Source: Pseudomonas bohemica
GTDB taxonomy: Bacteria > Pseudomonadota > Gammaproteobacteria > Pseudomonadales > Pseudomonadaceae
Reading direction: 5' to 3'
Assembly: GCF_002934685.1 (NCBI RefSeq)
Contig: NZ_NKHL01000121.1
Coordinates: 444,461 to 508,460, forward strand
Length of the DNA stretch: 64,000 nucleotides
Of this stretch, positions 9,287 through 18,800 are shown piece by piece (the first letter of the stretch is position 1; each line of letters opens with the position of its first letter). Position numbers and translations under genes: made by a program. A model generated the notes under the pieces. That model did no database searches, was not told where the DNA came from, and worked only from the letters and a program-made list of their open reading frames with translations.

Positions 9287-9599
9287 TTGCTTTGTAACCT
9301 CTGGAAATAACCGCTCGTTTTCGCCCGCATCGTACCACTGCGCGCCTTGAATCCGCGTCCGCTTGTAAGGCAATTCTGCGGACCGTGTAGGTGCCTTACT
9401 CACTCAAGCCCTTCAGACCGTTGTTTTCAGGGGTAGTTTTCACCGGAGGAAAAAATAGTCGCGACCAACGGTCGTCCTGATTTCCGAGATCTGCACTGAA
9501 GATCGGCCATTTCGATGAGTGACAACGAAAAAACAGCGCGAACCAAACGGCGACTTTCATCTATAACTGTCTTTCCTCCATCTGAAGAAGGTCAGCTTC
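9287..9599. other. Intergenic region, no gene seen
   Basis: About 310 bases between divergent genes. It holds a TATAAC at 9562-9567, a fair -10 for the flavin reductase, though the matching -35 position is poor. An open frame from 9515 runs into the reductase in another frame and looks spurious. Confidence 0.4.
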
Positions 9600-10163
9600 A
9601 TGAGCCAGCCCCATACCATCGCAGTGATCGTCGGCAGCTTGCGAAAAGACTCCCTCAACCGCAAGGTGGCTCGCGCACTGGCCGAGCTGGCACCGTCCAG
9701 CCTGAAACTGAGCATCGTCGAAATCGGCGATCTGCCGCTGTACAACGAAGACATCGACCAGGACTCGCCACCTGCCGCTTACACCGCATTCCGTCAGGCC
9801 CTACAGGGCTCTGACGGTTTTCTGTTCGTCACCCCTGAATACAACCGCTCGGTGCCAGGCGTGCTGAAGAACGCCATCGACGTCGGCTCGCGGCCCTATG
9901 GCAAGAGCGCCTGGGGCAAGGCCAAGCCCGCAGCGGTGATCAGCGTCTCGCCAGGGGCGATCGGTGGTTTCGGTGCCAACCAGCATTTGCGCCAGAGTTT
10001 CGTGTTCCTCGATGTGCTGTGCATGCAGCAGCCGGAAGCCTATCTGGGCAACGCCGCTACCTTTTTCGATGAGTCAGGCAGGCTGAACGAGAAGACTCGA
10101 CCGTTCCTGCAAAGCATTATCGATGCATTCGCCAAGCATGTTGAACGTACGGTCGAACCCTGA
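9600..10163 (+). CDS. NADPH-dependent FMN reductase (quinone/azo/chromate reductase family)
   Basis: 187 aa flavodoxin-fold reductase. GSLRKDSLNRKVA forms the FMN phosphate loop and TPEYNRSVPGVLKNAID is the signature of the ChrR/YieF and SsuE-like family. Such enzymes reduce quinones, chromate or azo dyes with NAD(P)H and protect against redox stress. Monocistronic: divergent neighbour upstream, strong hairpin 45 bases after the stop. The exact electron acceptor is unknown. Confidence 0.88.
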   Translation: MSQPHTIAVIVGSLRKDSLNRKVARALAELAPSSLKLSIVEIGDLPLYNEDIDQDSPPAAYTAFRQALQGSDGFLFVTPEYNRSVPGVLKNAIDVGSRPYGKSAWGKAKPAAVISVSPGAIGGFGANQHLRQSFVFLDVLCMQQPEAYLGNAATFFDESGRLNEKTRPFLQSIIDAFAKHVERTVEP

Positions 10164-10207
10164 TGCTTTCGTGGGAGCGCGCATCATCCAGCTCCCGAAT
10201 ATCGGTC

Positions 10208-10231
10208 GGCCCTTCGCAAGGGCGAAGGGCC
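10208..10231. terminator. Perfect hairpin after the flavin reductase gene
   Basis: GGCCCTTCGC and GCGAAGGGCC form a 10-bp perfect stem around AAGG. No T-run follows, so termination is probable but not certain. A half-REP (GTGGGAGCGCGCATCATCC) lies just before it. Confidence 0.5.
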
Positions 10232-10262
10232 AGTGAATCAGAAATCCTGTGCCCCGTCCGCA

Positions 10263-10276
10263 GCGTTATGTAACGC
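10263..10276. promoter_or_regulatory. Palindrome upstream of first giant gene
   Basis: GCGTTATGTAACGC is a perfect 6-bp inverted repeat around TG, 94 bases before the ATG at 10370. An almost identical palindrome stands before the second giant gene (15793), at 94 bases from its ATG. Conservation of the site and of its distance suggests a shared operator or promoter element. Confidence 0.5.
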
Positions 10277-10369
10277 AGTGCGGGGGGCCTTGGGCTTTAC
10301 GCTCGTTGTCATTGTCGCCCAGGTCAGGTGCATCGCCAGGCCTGGGTCGCCCGTGCACAAGGAGCTTCC

Positions 10370-13300
10370 ATGTCCAACGTCAATACCCATTACTTCAACA
10401 GTGGCTCGCTCAGAAAACTCTATATCAATGAGCTCGATGATCCTGCGCAGGCCGAGCGGCTGGGGCGCGAAGAGCACGCATGGCTGCGGGGGCTGACACG
10501 CCCTTCGCTGAACGAAAATCCTGATCCGATCAGGGTCGACCGGCTTGTCCTGGCGGCTCCCCGGCAACCTTTCGAACTTGCCACTGCGCTGTTGCTCAGC
10601 CACGAGTATTCCAGCAGCCAACAGGTCTATTTGTATGGTTTGAGCAGAGGCATCGAAGTCTTTGCCGATCGTGCGTCCCTGCTGATGATGTTGCGCACCC
10701 GATTTGCCGGGGGTAACGCCACCACGCTGTTCGAGGCGGAAAAGATCGAAGGTGATCCGTTCATTGCGCAAATGCTGGCCATCGTCGCTCACGAGGTCGA
10801 GGCCGTCGTGCAACTGACCGAACAACTGAGGCTGACCCCTGACTTGTATCGCGCCACCACCGCCGCGTTCGCCGAGCAACTGCACCAGACTCTTCCACAT
10901 ATGGCGGTCGATCCCGAGACGCATCTGCTGCAGGTGGTGCGTAACACCACCGATGAGATCGAATTGAGTCCGGTCACCCAGACGCTGGCGCGGGCGAGCT
11001 TCGACGACTATCGCCAGGTACAGATTGAAGACGGCCTGCAGCGCAGATTTCTCGATGCCCTTGGCCGCGTAGCCTCTGCTGCCGATAGCGTGTTGTTCAC
11101 CCAGGCCTTTGCCGCTACGCCAGCGCGTGTTCCCGAGCATTATGCCCGGCTGCTCAAGACATATTGGACGGACGTGTGGCAAGACGGCTGTACCCGCCAT
11201 GACCTGGCGGTCGAGACTCTGGCCAGCAGCTGGCGTCGTGAGCTTTATCGGTGTCGTCATGAAGGGCTTCTGACTTCGGCGGCGATCGGGTCCCTGGAGT
11301 CGGTAGCGGATGAGCCGAACGCCCAATCTGGCGTGTGTTGCAGTCGGCTTTCGATTCACATCGGCTACAGCAATGTCTATACGCTGGCGGGCACTTTCGC
11401 AGTGCGATTGAGCGTTGGCAGCGATCGTTCGTTGATGTGGTTTTCGCCTGAGCATCGCCTGGCCAGGTTCGCCGATGAGGCGGCATTGGCCGCCTACCTG
11501 GACTCGCCGCAGGGCAGGCAGCAGATTCGTCCTCTGCTCTCGTTTGAGAACCAGCAAGTGCTGCAACAACAGGGAACGATTCAGCTCGATCTGGAAGAAA
11601 TCCGGACGTCGGTTTTCATCGATCGCGTCGACTCGATCATTGCCTTGCAGGCGCGCAATCTCGATTACGTGGTCGGGTGGTCTGATCTGCCGTTCGAAGC
11701 AGTGGCGATGATCGATGACGCGTTGGACATCCGTCAGCATCTCGATCCCCGACAGTTACAGATTCATGCGGGGCGCTGGCGGCGGCAGGCACCGTTCGAC
11801 TTTGCCGAAATCTGGTCAACGCCTGCCTCGGCTACCTCGATGGCAGCATCATCCATCGAGCCTTCGGAGAATGACCTTCCCCTGCCTCGGAGCGTGTCCG
11901 GCAAAGCGACCAAGCCTCGTTTGATCATGGCTGCATCCTGGCTGGAGACGGCAGAAGGCTTCGATACACGGGCCAACGATCTGCACGGTATCGGCGGCAT
12001 GAGCGCGCTGCGCGATCATGCCGAACAGGCGTTGCAATCATATTTGTGTGTCCTGAGTGCAGGCACGGTGCACCCCGGGGACGTCCGGGTGCAGTGGCTG
12101 GAGTCGTTGCCAGCAGACCCGTCGGAAGTTGAAAGCCACTCCGTTGCAGTGAGCGAGTCGCAGCGGTTTGTCTCGATGGATCTGGTGTCGCTGATGCTCG
12201 AGTGCCTCAGCGGCCATCGATCTTCGGTACCGACGACCGGCGTCCAGGTGCAACTCGAATCGGGAATGTCGGACGGATACCTTCAGATCGAGTTGATCAC
12301 CCATATGCTGGATAAGGTGGTTGAAAGTTTTATCGAACATTACATCGAGGGGTTCAAGGTGTCGGTGCTTGGCAGTCGGCGCAGTGCCGACTGCACTTAC
12401 CGGCCATTCGAGCAAGCGCTGGGCTTACGCGAGGATGCCATGCGTCTGGACCTGGCGCTTCAAACGCGCGATGGCGTGTTAGACAGCCTTTCGATCAGCA
12501 TGGTGCGGCAGGTGCTGGATCGGCCATTACGTTCCTTGCGCATGGGATTGGGGGCCTTGACCGATGCATTCACTGTCTCGCTGTGGTGCGAAGATCAATC
12601 CGCCGTGCTGTGCGACACCCTGGTACTCAGGCAGGCAGTCAACCCGGCTGCGGGCGTGATGCTCTGGGACTCTACCTCGGGCTGGCGGCGGTTCGCTTCT
12701 ATCGAGCAGTTGCAGGATACGCTGCTGCGCGAGCTTCACTACTCCCGTACCGAACGCTGGCTGCAGAAGCTGAGTTCAGCTGAACGCCTGGCAATTCGTC
12801 GGTATCTGCAACGCACTCATCAGGCGAACGATGTGGGGGATCTGGTCCGGGTTCGTCTGAATCGGATCGATGAGCATGCCGTGATGAGCTTGCAACAGGG
12901 CGTGTTGAGCCGCCAGCTGCAGGATCTGCGGTGGCTATGCTCACAAGCATCGCGTTGCCGTTTGGAAGCGGAGCTGATCACTCACCTTGCGGCTTCCATC
13001 GAGCGTGATGGGTTGCTGAACGATATGATCGATGAGCTGGGGTTGCGGATCGAGAACAGCGTGTTCGTGGCCATGATGCCCACATGGCTGACAGGTGCGT
13101 CGCTCGAAGACCTGGCGCTATATGTCAGGTTCTTCCGTCGCTTTTACCTGGCCAGTGAGGGCGGAGAGGACTTTCTGTTCGACATCCCTTCGTTGCAGGA
13201 TTTTGCCCGGCAGCGATTGACCGGCCAGTTGGCTCTTGATTTTCCCGATCAGTGCTTCAACCCCGATCAGATCATCATCACCTCCCGTCATTACGTGACT

Positions 13301-15670
13301 GGTTTCCCGGCGATCGGTGAGCTGCCGTCGGCGGTACCGGCGGCAGTCATCGCGCGCAGCGAGTCACTGACCGAGTACACGATAAACCGCTTCATCGGTA
13401 ATCAGGACGCCGCTTTGAGTGTCGATTCCGAAACTCATCCGCAAGCCGTGCATCTGCTGACCCCCCAGTATCTGCGCCGCTTGGTCCGGGCCCTGGACAT
13501 CGGTGCTGGCTACATGACGGTGCTACGCGATGCGTTTGCGCCCGAAACCGCCGTCTGGGAGAAGCGCAAGGGCCTGTTTTTTCGACAGCAACCGCCAGCG
13601 CTGTCAGCACTGGCAGTGTCGGAGAGGATCAAGGGCAATCTCAGCCCCAAGGCCTATGAGATGGTCAGCCGTGTGCTGGAGACACCCGATCGCATTGCGC
13701 GCGAGCCGATCGACGGCCAACGGGTGATCCTGAGTCCGCTGCAACTGGTCGCCAATCGAGGCCTGAAACCGGACACCCCGACAGGGATTTTTCTGTTCTG
13801 TCCAGCGGATGTTACATCGGGTCCTATCGTGCTTTATGCGATTTTTCATAGCGAGTTCATCTTTCGCGAATACCCCGGCAGAGCCGAGCTGATGACGGCG
13901 ATCCGAAACGATGAGCCCTTGCAGCGATTGGTACTGGAGCGTCTTGGCCCGCATTTGCACCGGCGTTACGCCAATGGCGGTTTCACCGAGCCGCACCTGG
14001 GGTCGCTGGTTCCCCGGTTCGACTTCGACTTGCCGCTGCACAGGCCGGGCCCCGTCGCGCTGGCAACCACCGAAATCACCGGCAATGCCCTGGAGTCGTT
14101 GTTCGCCAGCAGCATCAGCGTATTGCTGCAAAAGAGCGATGCGCAGTCCGTGAACAACGAGAAGGCCGATCGCGCGGAATGGGGATTTCTGGCGACCCTG
14201 GGGCTGCAGCAGGGCCTCAGTCTGTTGCCGGGGAAGCTGGGTGCACTTGTGACGCTCTGGCAGGGCGAGACGCTGTTTCGTGCTTCGTCGGATTCGGTGT
14301 CGGGACACCGCTGGGGCAAGGCACTTTCGGAGTTTTCCGCGGCACTGGGGGTCATGGTTACCGCTCGCGAGCAAGCGGTCGAGGACCTGCCTGCCGAAGA
14401 TAAGAACGGTGCCGGCCCGGTTTCAGGTGAACCGGATGGTTTGCCCCTGGCCTTTTCCTGGCGCGGCATTTCTCTGAATGCCGAGCAGCGACTGCGACTT
14501 CAGGCGCTGGAAGCCAGGGATGCGGTCCTTGAGGACATGCGCCACGATGATCTGCTGAATCTCTATCTGAGCAAGGACAACACCCCCTACGCGGTAGTCG
14601 CCGGCAAGGTGTATCAGGTCAAGCGTATGGCTGACCGCGGGCAATGGATCATCGTCGGCAGCGATGGCAACACTGGGCCTCAACTGGTGATGGACAGCTA
14701 TCAGCACTGGCAACTGGATCTGAGCCTGGGGCTCAGAGGCGGCGGTGGCGTCGTCACTCGGTTCAAGACCGAGATGGCGACAACTGCCGGCGAAGAGGCG
14801 CTGATCATCGAAGCCTGCGGAATGCCGGAGATCCGTACGCTCTATCGGCAGCGAGCCAGACAGATCGGCCAGGCGCATCTGCAAGCAAAAACCTATCTGG
14901 AGAACTGCCTGGACAACCTCTCTATGAATCAGCGAGGGGCGCCGCCGGATGCTCGGATTGCAGAAGTGATTGGCGATTTTTTTGGCGCCAGCCCTCCCGA
15001 TCAGGCGTTGTTGAGCCGTGTGGAGAGTACTGTCAGAGCGGTGCTGCTCGAATTGATGGACCCGTCCCTGTCGCCGCTTTCCTCGCCGCGATTCATAGTG
15101 GGGACAAACCGTCCAGGTGGGGATCGTGCGACGGCGTTCGTCATGCCAATGGACCCGCAGAAGCGGGTGTACCTTACAGAGCGATTCTTCAATCCACCGC
15201 TTTATCGCCTGACGCCCGAAGCCAGGGCGCAGGGATTCGAGTATCCGGCCCATTTCCAGGCAGCAACGCTGATTCATGAACTGTCGCACGTGGCACTCGA
15301 TACCCGGGACATTGCCTATCTGGAGGCCAATGCGCCGTATCCTGATTATTTACGGTGTGGCAACGCCAGCCAGGTGCGCAGGCGCTCACAACTGGAGCGT
15401 CTGCAGGACTATCGCCTGTCCCATCGCACGGTCAAGAACGAGCTGTTCACCGTTTACGAGGACGGGCAGTGGCGTGACCTCAGACCCAAGGACCGTGCGG
15501 GCTTTGCGACCATCCTGCAGATCACCGGAGCCAGCACTCTGAACGATGCACGAAAGGTATTTCATGCCGATCTCGACAAGCGCAGCCGCGTCATGCTCAA
15601 GAACGCCGACTCGGTCACTGTGCTGATTCTGCGCCTTGGAAGGCACAATTACCTGCCACGCATTCCGTGA
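10370..15670 (+). CDS. Giant DUF6543 / dermonecrotic-toxin-like protein with C-terminal HExxH motif
   Basis: 1766 aa, paralogous along its whole length to the next gene. No signal peptide and no clear membrane segment. From about residue 980 to 1220 blocks such as SLTEYTINRFI, RIAREPIDGQRVILSPLQL and RRYANGGFTEPHL match what I know of the DUF6543 (dermonecrotic toxin N-terminal) family of large Pseudomonas proteins. NTPYAVVAGKVYQV and LGLRGGGGVV follow. Near the C-terminus IHELSHVALDTRDIAY has His1636, Glu1637, His1640 and Asp1647, resembling the HExxH plus TxD-Y arrangement of aspzincin (M35-like) metallopeptidases. The upstream GTG at 10328 is rejected: AAGGAG sits 5 bases before the ATG at 10370. 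Toxin or effector role is inference; catalysis is untested. Confidence 0.8.
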   Translation: MSNVNTHYFNSGSLRKLYINELDDPAQAERLGREEHAWLRGLTRPSLNENPDPIRVDRLVLAAPRQPFELATALLLSHEYSSSQQVYLYGLSRGIEVFADRASLLMMLRTRFAGGNATTLFEAEKIEGDPFIAQMLAIVAHEVEAVVQLTEQLRLTPDLYRATTAAFAEQLHQTLPHMAVDPETHLLQVVRNTTDEIELSPVTQTLARASFDDYRQVQIEDGLQRRFLDALGRVASAADSVLFTQAFAATPARVPEHYARLLKTYWTDVWQDGCTRHDLAVETLASSWRRELYRCRHEGLLTSAAIGSLESVADEPNAQSGVCCSRLSIHIGYSNVYTLAGTFAVRLSVGSDRSLMWFSPEHRLARFADEAALAAYLDSPQGRQQIRPLLSFENQQVLQQQGTIQLDLEEIRTSVFIDRVDSIIALQARNLDYVVGWSDLPFEAVAMIDDALDIRQHLDPRQLQIHAGRWRRQAPFDFAEIWSTPASATSMAASSIEPSENDLPLPRSVSGKATKPRLIMAASWLETAEGFDTRANDLHGIGGMSALRDHAEQALQSYLCVLSAGTVHPGDVRVQWLESLPADPSEVESHSVAVSESQRFVSMDLVSLMLECLSGHRSSVPTTGVQVQLESGMSDGYLQIELITHMLDKVVESFIEHYIEGFKVSVLGSRRSADCTYRPFEQALGLREDAMRLDLALQTRDGVLDSLSISMVRQVLDRPLRSLRMGLGALTDAFTVSLWCEDQSAVLCDTLVLRQAVNPAAGVMLWDSTSGWRRFASIEQLQDTLLRELHYSRTERWLQKLSSAERLAIRRYLQRTHQANDVGDLVRVRLNRIDEHAVMSLQQGVLSRQLQDLRWLCSQASRCRLEAELITHLAASIERDGLLNDMIDELGLRIENSVFVAMMPTWLTGASLEDLALYVRFFRRFYLASEGGEDFLFDIPSLQDFARQRLTGQLALDFPDQCFNPDQIIITSRHYVTGFPAIGELPSAVPAAVIARSESLTEYTINRFIGNQDAALSVDSETHPQAVHLLTPQYLRRLVRALDIGAGYMTVLRDAFAPETAVWEKRKGLFFRQQPPALSALAVSERIKGNLSPKAYEMVSRVLETPDRIAREPIDGQRVILSPLQLVANRGLKPDTPTGIFLFCPADVTSGPIVLYAIFHSEFIFREYPGRAELMTAIRNDEPLQRLVLERLGPHLHRRYANGGFTEPHLGSLVPRFDFDLPLHRPGPVALATTEITGNALESLFASSISVLLQKSDAQSVNNEKADRAEWGFLATLGLQQGLSLLPGKLGALVTLWQGETLFRASSDSVSGHRWGKALSEFSAALGVMVTAREQAVEDLPAEDKNGAGPVSGEPDGLPLAFSWRGISLNAEQRLRLQALEARDAVLEDMRHDDLLNLYLSKDNTPYAVVAGKVYQVKRMADRGQWIIVGSDGNTGPQLVMDSYQHWQLDLSLGLRGGGGVVTRFKTEMATTAGEEALIIEACGMPEIRTLYRQRARQIGQAHLQAKTYLENCLDNLSMNQRGAPPDARIAEVIGDFFGASPPDQALLSRVESTVRAVLLELMDPSLSPLSSPRFIVGTNRPGGDRATAFVMPMDPQKRVYLTERFFNPPLYRLTPEARAQGFEYPAHFQAATLIHELSHVALDTRDIAYLEANAPYPDYLRCGNASQVRRRSQLERLQDYRLSHRTVKNELFTVYEDGQWRDLRPKDRAGFATILQITGASTLNDARKVFHADLDKRSRVMLKNADSVTVLILRLGRHNYLPRIP

Positions 15671-15792
15671 CGGCCGGGCTGAATCCTTCCCGCGCAAGAT
15701 TCTGCGCGGCTCGAGCATCATGGGGCTTGGTCGATGCTTCGATGGCTTGGCGCCAGCCTTGAGTAAACCCGAAATGGCGCCGTACATGCACA

Positions 15793-15806
15793 GCATTATG
15801 TAACGC
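15793..15806. promoter_or_regulatory. Palindrome upstream of second giant gene
   Basis: GCATTATGTAACGC has one mismatch to the perfect palindrome GCGTTATGTAACGC at 10263. The flanks also agree (CA before, AGYGCG after). It lies 94 bases before the ATG at 15900. Confidence 0.5.
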
Positions 15807-15899
15807 AGCGCGTGCGATTTTTCTCCATACGCTCCTTGGCAATCACGCCCGGATCCTGCTCACCGCGGGGTTTGGGCGGTCCTGCAATAAGGAGCTTTC

Positions 15900-18800
15900 A
15901 TGTCTATCACCGTATCCCGTTATTTTCACATCGCTTCGCTCAGGCAGCGCTATATCGATGAGCTCGATCAGGCAATGCAACTTCTGCACGTCGAAGAGAG
16001 AATGTGGCTGCAAACCCTGACGCGTCTGCCAGTTGCCGGCCAGACGGACCCCGTGCGGGTCGACCGGCTGACCTGCGGCGCCGATTCGCCGCCGCCCTTC
16101 GAGCTTGCCACAGCGCTGTTGTTGAGCCATGGCCAGACCCACGACCCGCGGGTGTATCTGTTCACCCTGAGTCGCGGCATCGAACGCTTCAGTAACCGCG
16201 CCGCGCTGTTGAATACGTTGCGCGCAAGGTTCGCCGCGGGTGACCCGAGTGCGCTGTTCGAGGCTGAACAGATCGAAGGTGATCCGTTTCGGGCGCAGAT
16301 GCTTGCCATCGTCGATCATCAGGTTGCCCAGATACGGCAGATAACCGAGCAGCTCGGCCTGACGCCATCCTTGCTCCAGGCATCCAGTGCTTCGCTGCTT
16401 AAGCATATGCGCGTGACCATGCCGCATATGGCGGTCGATCCGGCCACTCACCTGCTCCAGATCGTGCCGACGTCGATCAATGACGATTCATTGATCCCGA
16501 CGACGCAGACGCTGGCCGAGGCGGCCTTCGATGACTGCTGCAACGTGCAGCTTGCCCATGCGTTTGAACGACGCTTTCTCGACGCCCGCGGGCAGCAGGC
16601 CAGTGCCGAGGACGCCACGCTGTTTGCCAAGGTCTTGAGCGATACCAAAGCAACGCTGGCCGAGCCATACCACAACCTGCTGAATGCCTTCTGGAGCGGC
16701 GCCGGGCAGGGGCAAGGTACGCGCCGTGAATTGGCCATCGAGCGTTTCGGTGACAACCTGCGCGGTGCATTCCAGGCTCGTCGTCATTGCGCCGATCTGG
16801 GCAGCGTTCACTTGCAAATGCTGCAAGAGATAACCGGCGATCTGCGGATAACCCCTGCGCCGCATTGCAAACGGTTGACCATCAAGGTTGGGGAGAGCGC
16901 CTCCTGTCCTTTGGCGGGCACCTTCGTCATGCAGCTGGAGAACGATCCTTCACTGCTGTGGTTTGCGCCCGATCAGAAGCTCGTCAGCTTCGACGATGTG
17001 CAGGTCATGGGCGTTTATTTCGCTACGCCCGAGGGGCGCGAGCGGCTGCGTCCGGCGCTGGCCCTGGAGGATCAACCGTCGATAGCGAAAGAAGGCCAGT
17101 TGCAGATTGATCTGCAGCAGATTCTGGCGCCGCTGTGCGCTGATCGTGTGGACTCGATCATCGCCGCTCAGACACGCAACCTGCAGTACGCTTTGACTCT
17201 GCACAGAACGCCCGAAGCAGCAACGGCCATGATCGATGATGCTTTGGACGTGCGCCTGTTGCTGGACCCGCTGCAACTGTCAATCGCTGACGGTCGTTGG
17301 CGCAAAGCGGCACCGTTCAACTTCGCCGATGTCTGGCTCAAATCCGCAGCGGTCGCCTCCGTCCCTGGCGTTGCGTCTGTTCCTGCAAGCGCTGACATTG
17401 AGACGCTCGGCATTGAAAGCGCGAGTACCTCGGACACTGGCCGGCCGCCGAGGGCATGGCGGCAGCAGACACTGAATTTCGACGAGCGCGCCGAGCGTCT
17501 GCGAGGCCTGGATGCTGTCTTTCTCGATTCGGCCGAGCAAGCACTGCAGCCTTATATGTGGATGCTGACCAGCGATACCGTTCGAGCGAGAAACGTTCAC
17601 GTGCAATGGCTCGAGTCGGCATCCGTCGATGTGTCGCACGTCGAGACCCACGCAGTCGCCGTGAGCGAGTCGCAACGGTTGGTCTCGGTGGATCTGGTGT
17701 CTTTATTGCTCGAATGCGTCAGTGAATTTCGGACGCCGGTTCTGCCAGCCAGCGCCCGGGTGATGGTCGGTTCGGTGTCGGCCAGGCATCCGGCGATCGA
17801 CCTGGTCCGTCACATGCTGAGTCGGGTGACGCCGGTTTTTCTGGACCAGTACCTGCGACGGTTCGAACAATCTCGGGTCGGGTTCTGGCGTCAGGGGGAT
17901 CGACAAGTACGGCCCGGCCGCGAAGAGATCGCGCTGCGAGTGGACGCCATGCGTCTGGATCTGATGCTGGCCCGGCGCGGGGCGCGGATCGGCGGCCCGG
18001 CACTCGATATGGTACGTCAGGTTCTGGAGCGGCCACTTCGTTCGATGCGTCTGATGTTGGACAGGCCGGTTACCGAAGCCTGTTCGGTGTGGCTCACGTT
18101 CAGCGGTCATTCGGTCTTGCTCTGCGACACGCTGCTGTTCAGCGAGCCAACGGACTCACGCAAACCGATCATGGTCTGGTCGGCGGTGGCGGGCTGGCGG
18201 CAGGTAGAGTCGATCGCACTGCTGCAGGACATCTTTGAGGGCCTGCTTCGGGGGGCTCAAAGTGAGTGTTGGCTGGGGCTGGTCACCGAGCGCGATCGCC
18301 AACTGCTGCGTACGTATTTGAGTCAGCCTCTGAGCCAATTGCGTGTGCGTCTGGAGCGGATCGAAGGGCATGCCTTCGAAGCCTTGCAGCGCGATGTACT
18401 GAACCGCGATCAGCAGAATCTGGGACAGCTCTGCCTGCGTGCCAAACGCTGGCGCTTCGAGGCGGACCTGTTCTGTCGCCTGGCGCAAGACACCGAACTC
18501 GACATGTCCCTGTTCAACATGCTTGACGAACTGTCGTTGCGCATTGAGAACTGCCTGTTCGAGGCGCTGCTACCGGCCTGGCTGAAGTCGGCCACGGTCG
18601 AGGATCTCAAGGGCTATTTAGATCAAGTGACGCGCTATTACCTGGAAAGTGATGGCGGCAAGACGTTCCTGTTCGGCATACCGCCGCTACGCGCTTATGC
18701 ACGTAACAAGCTGATCGACCAGCTCAATCATGACTTTCCTGATCATAAGCTGGACCCCGACCAGATCATGGTGACCTCACGCCGCTATGTCAGTGCCTTC

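Noticed and set aside
9515..9814. 99-codon open frame overlapping the flavin reductase start
   Set aside because: Shares most of its length with the reductase in another frame; the first 28 codons show no coding features.
10238..11740. 500-codon open frame on the minus strand
   Set aside because: Antisense to the first giant gene, low-complexity His/Gln/Arg-rich product.
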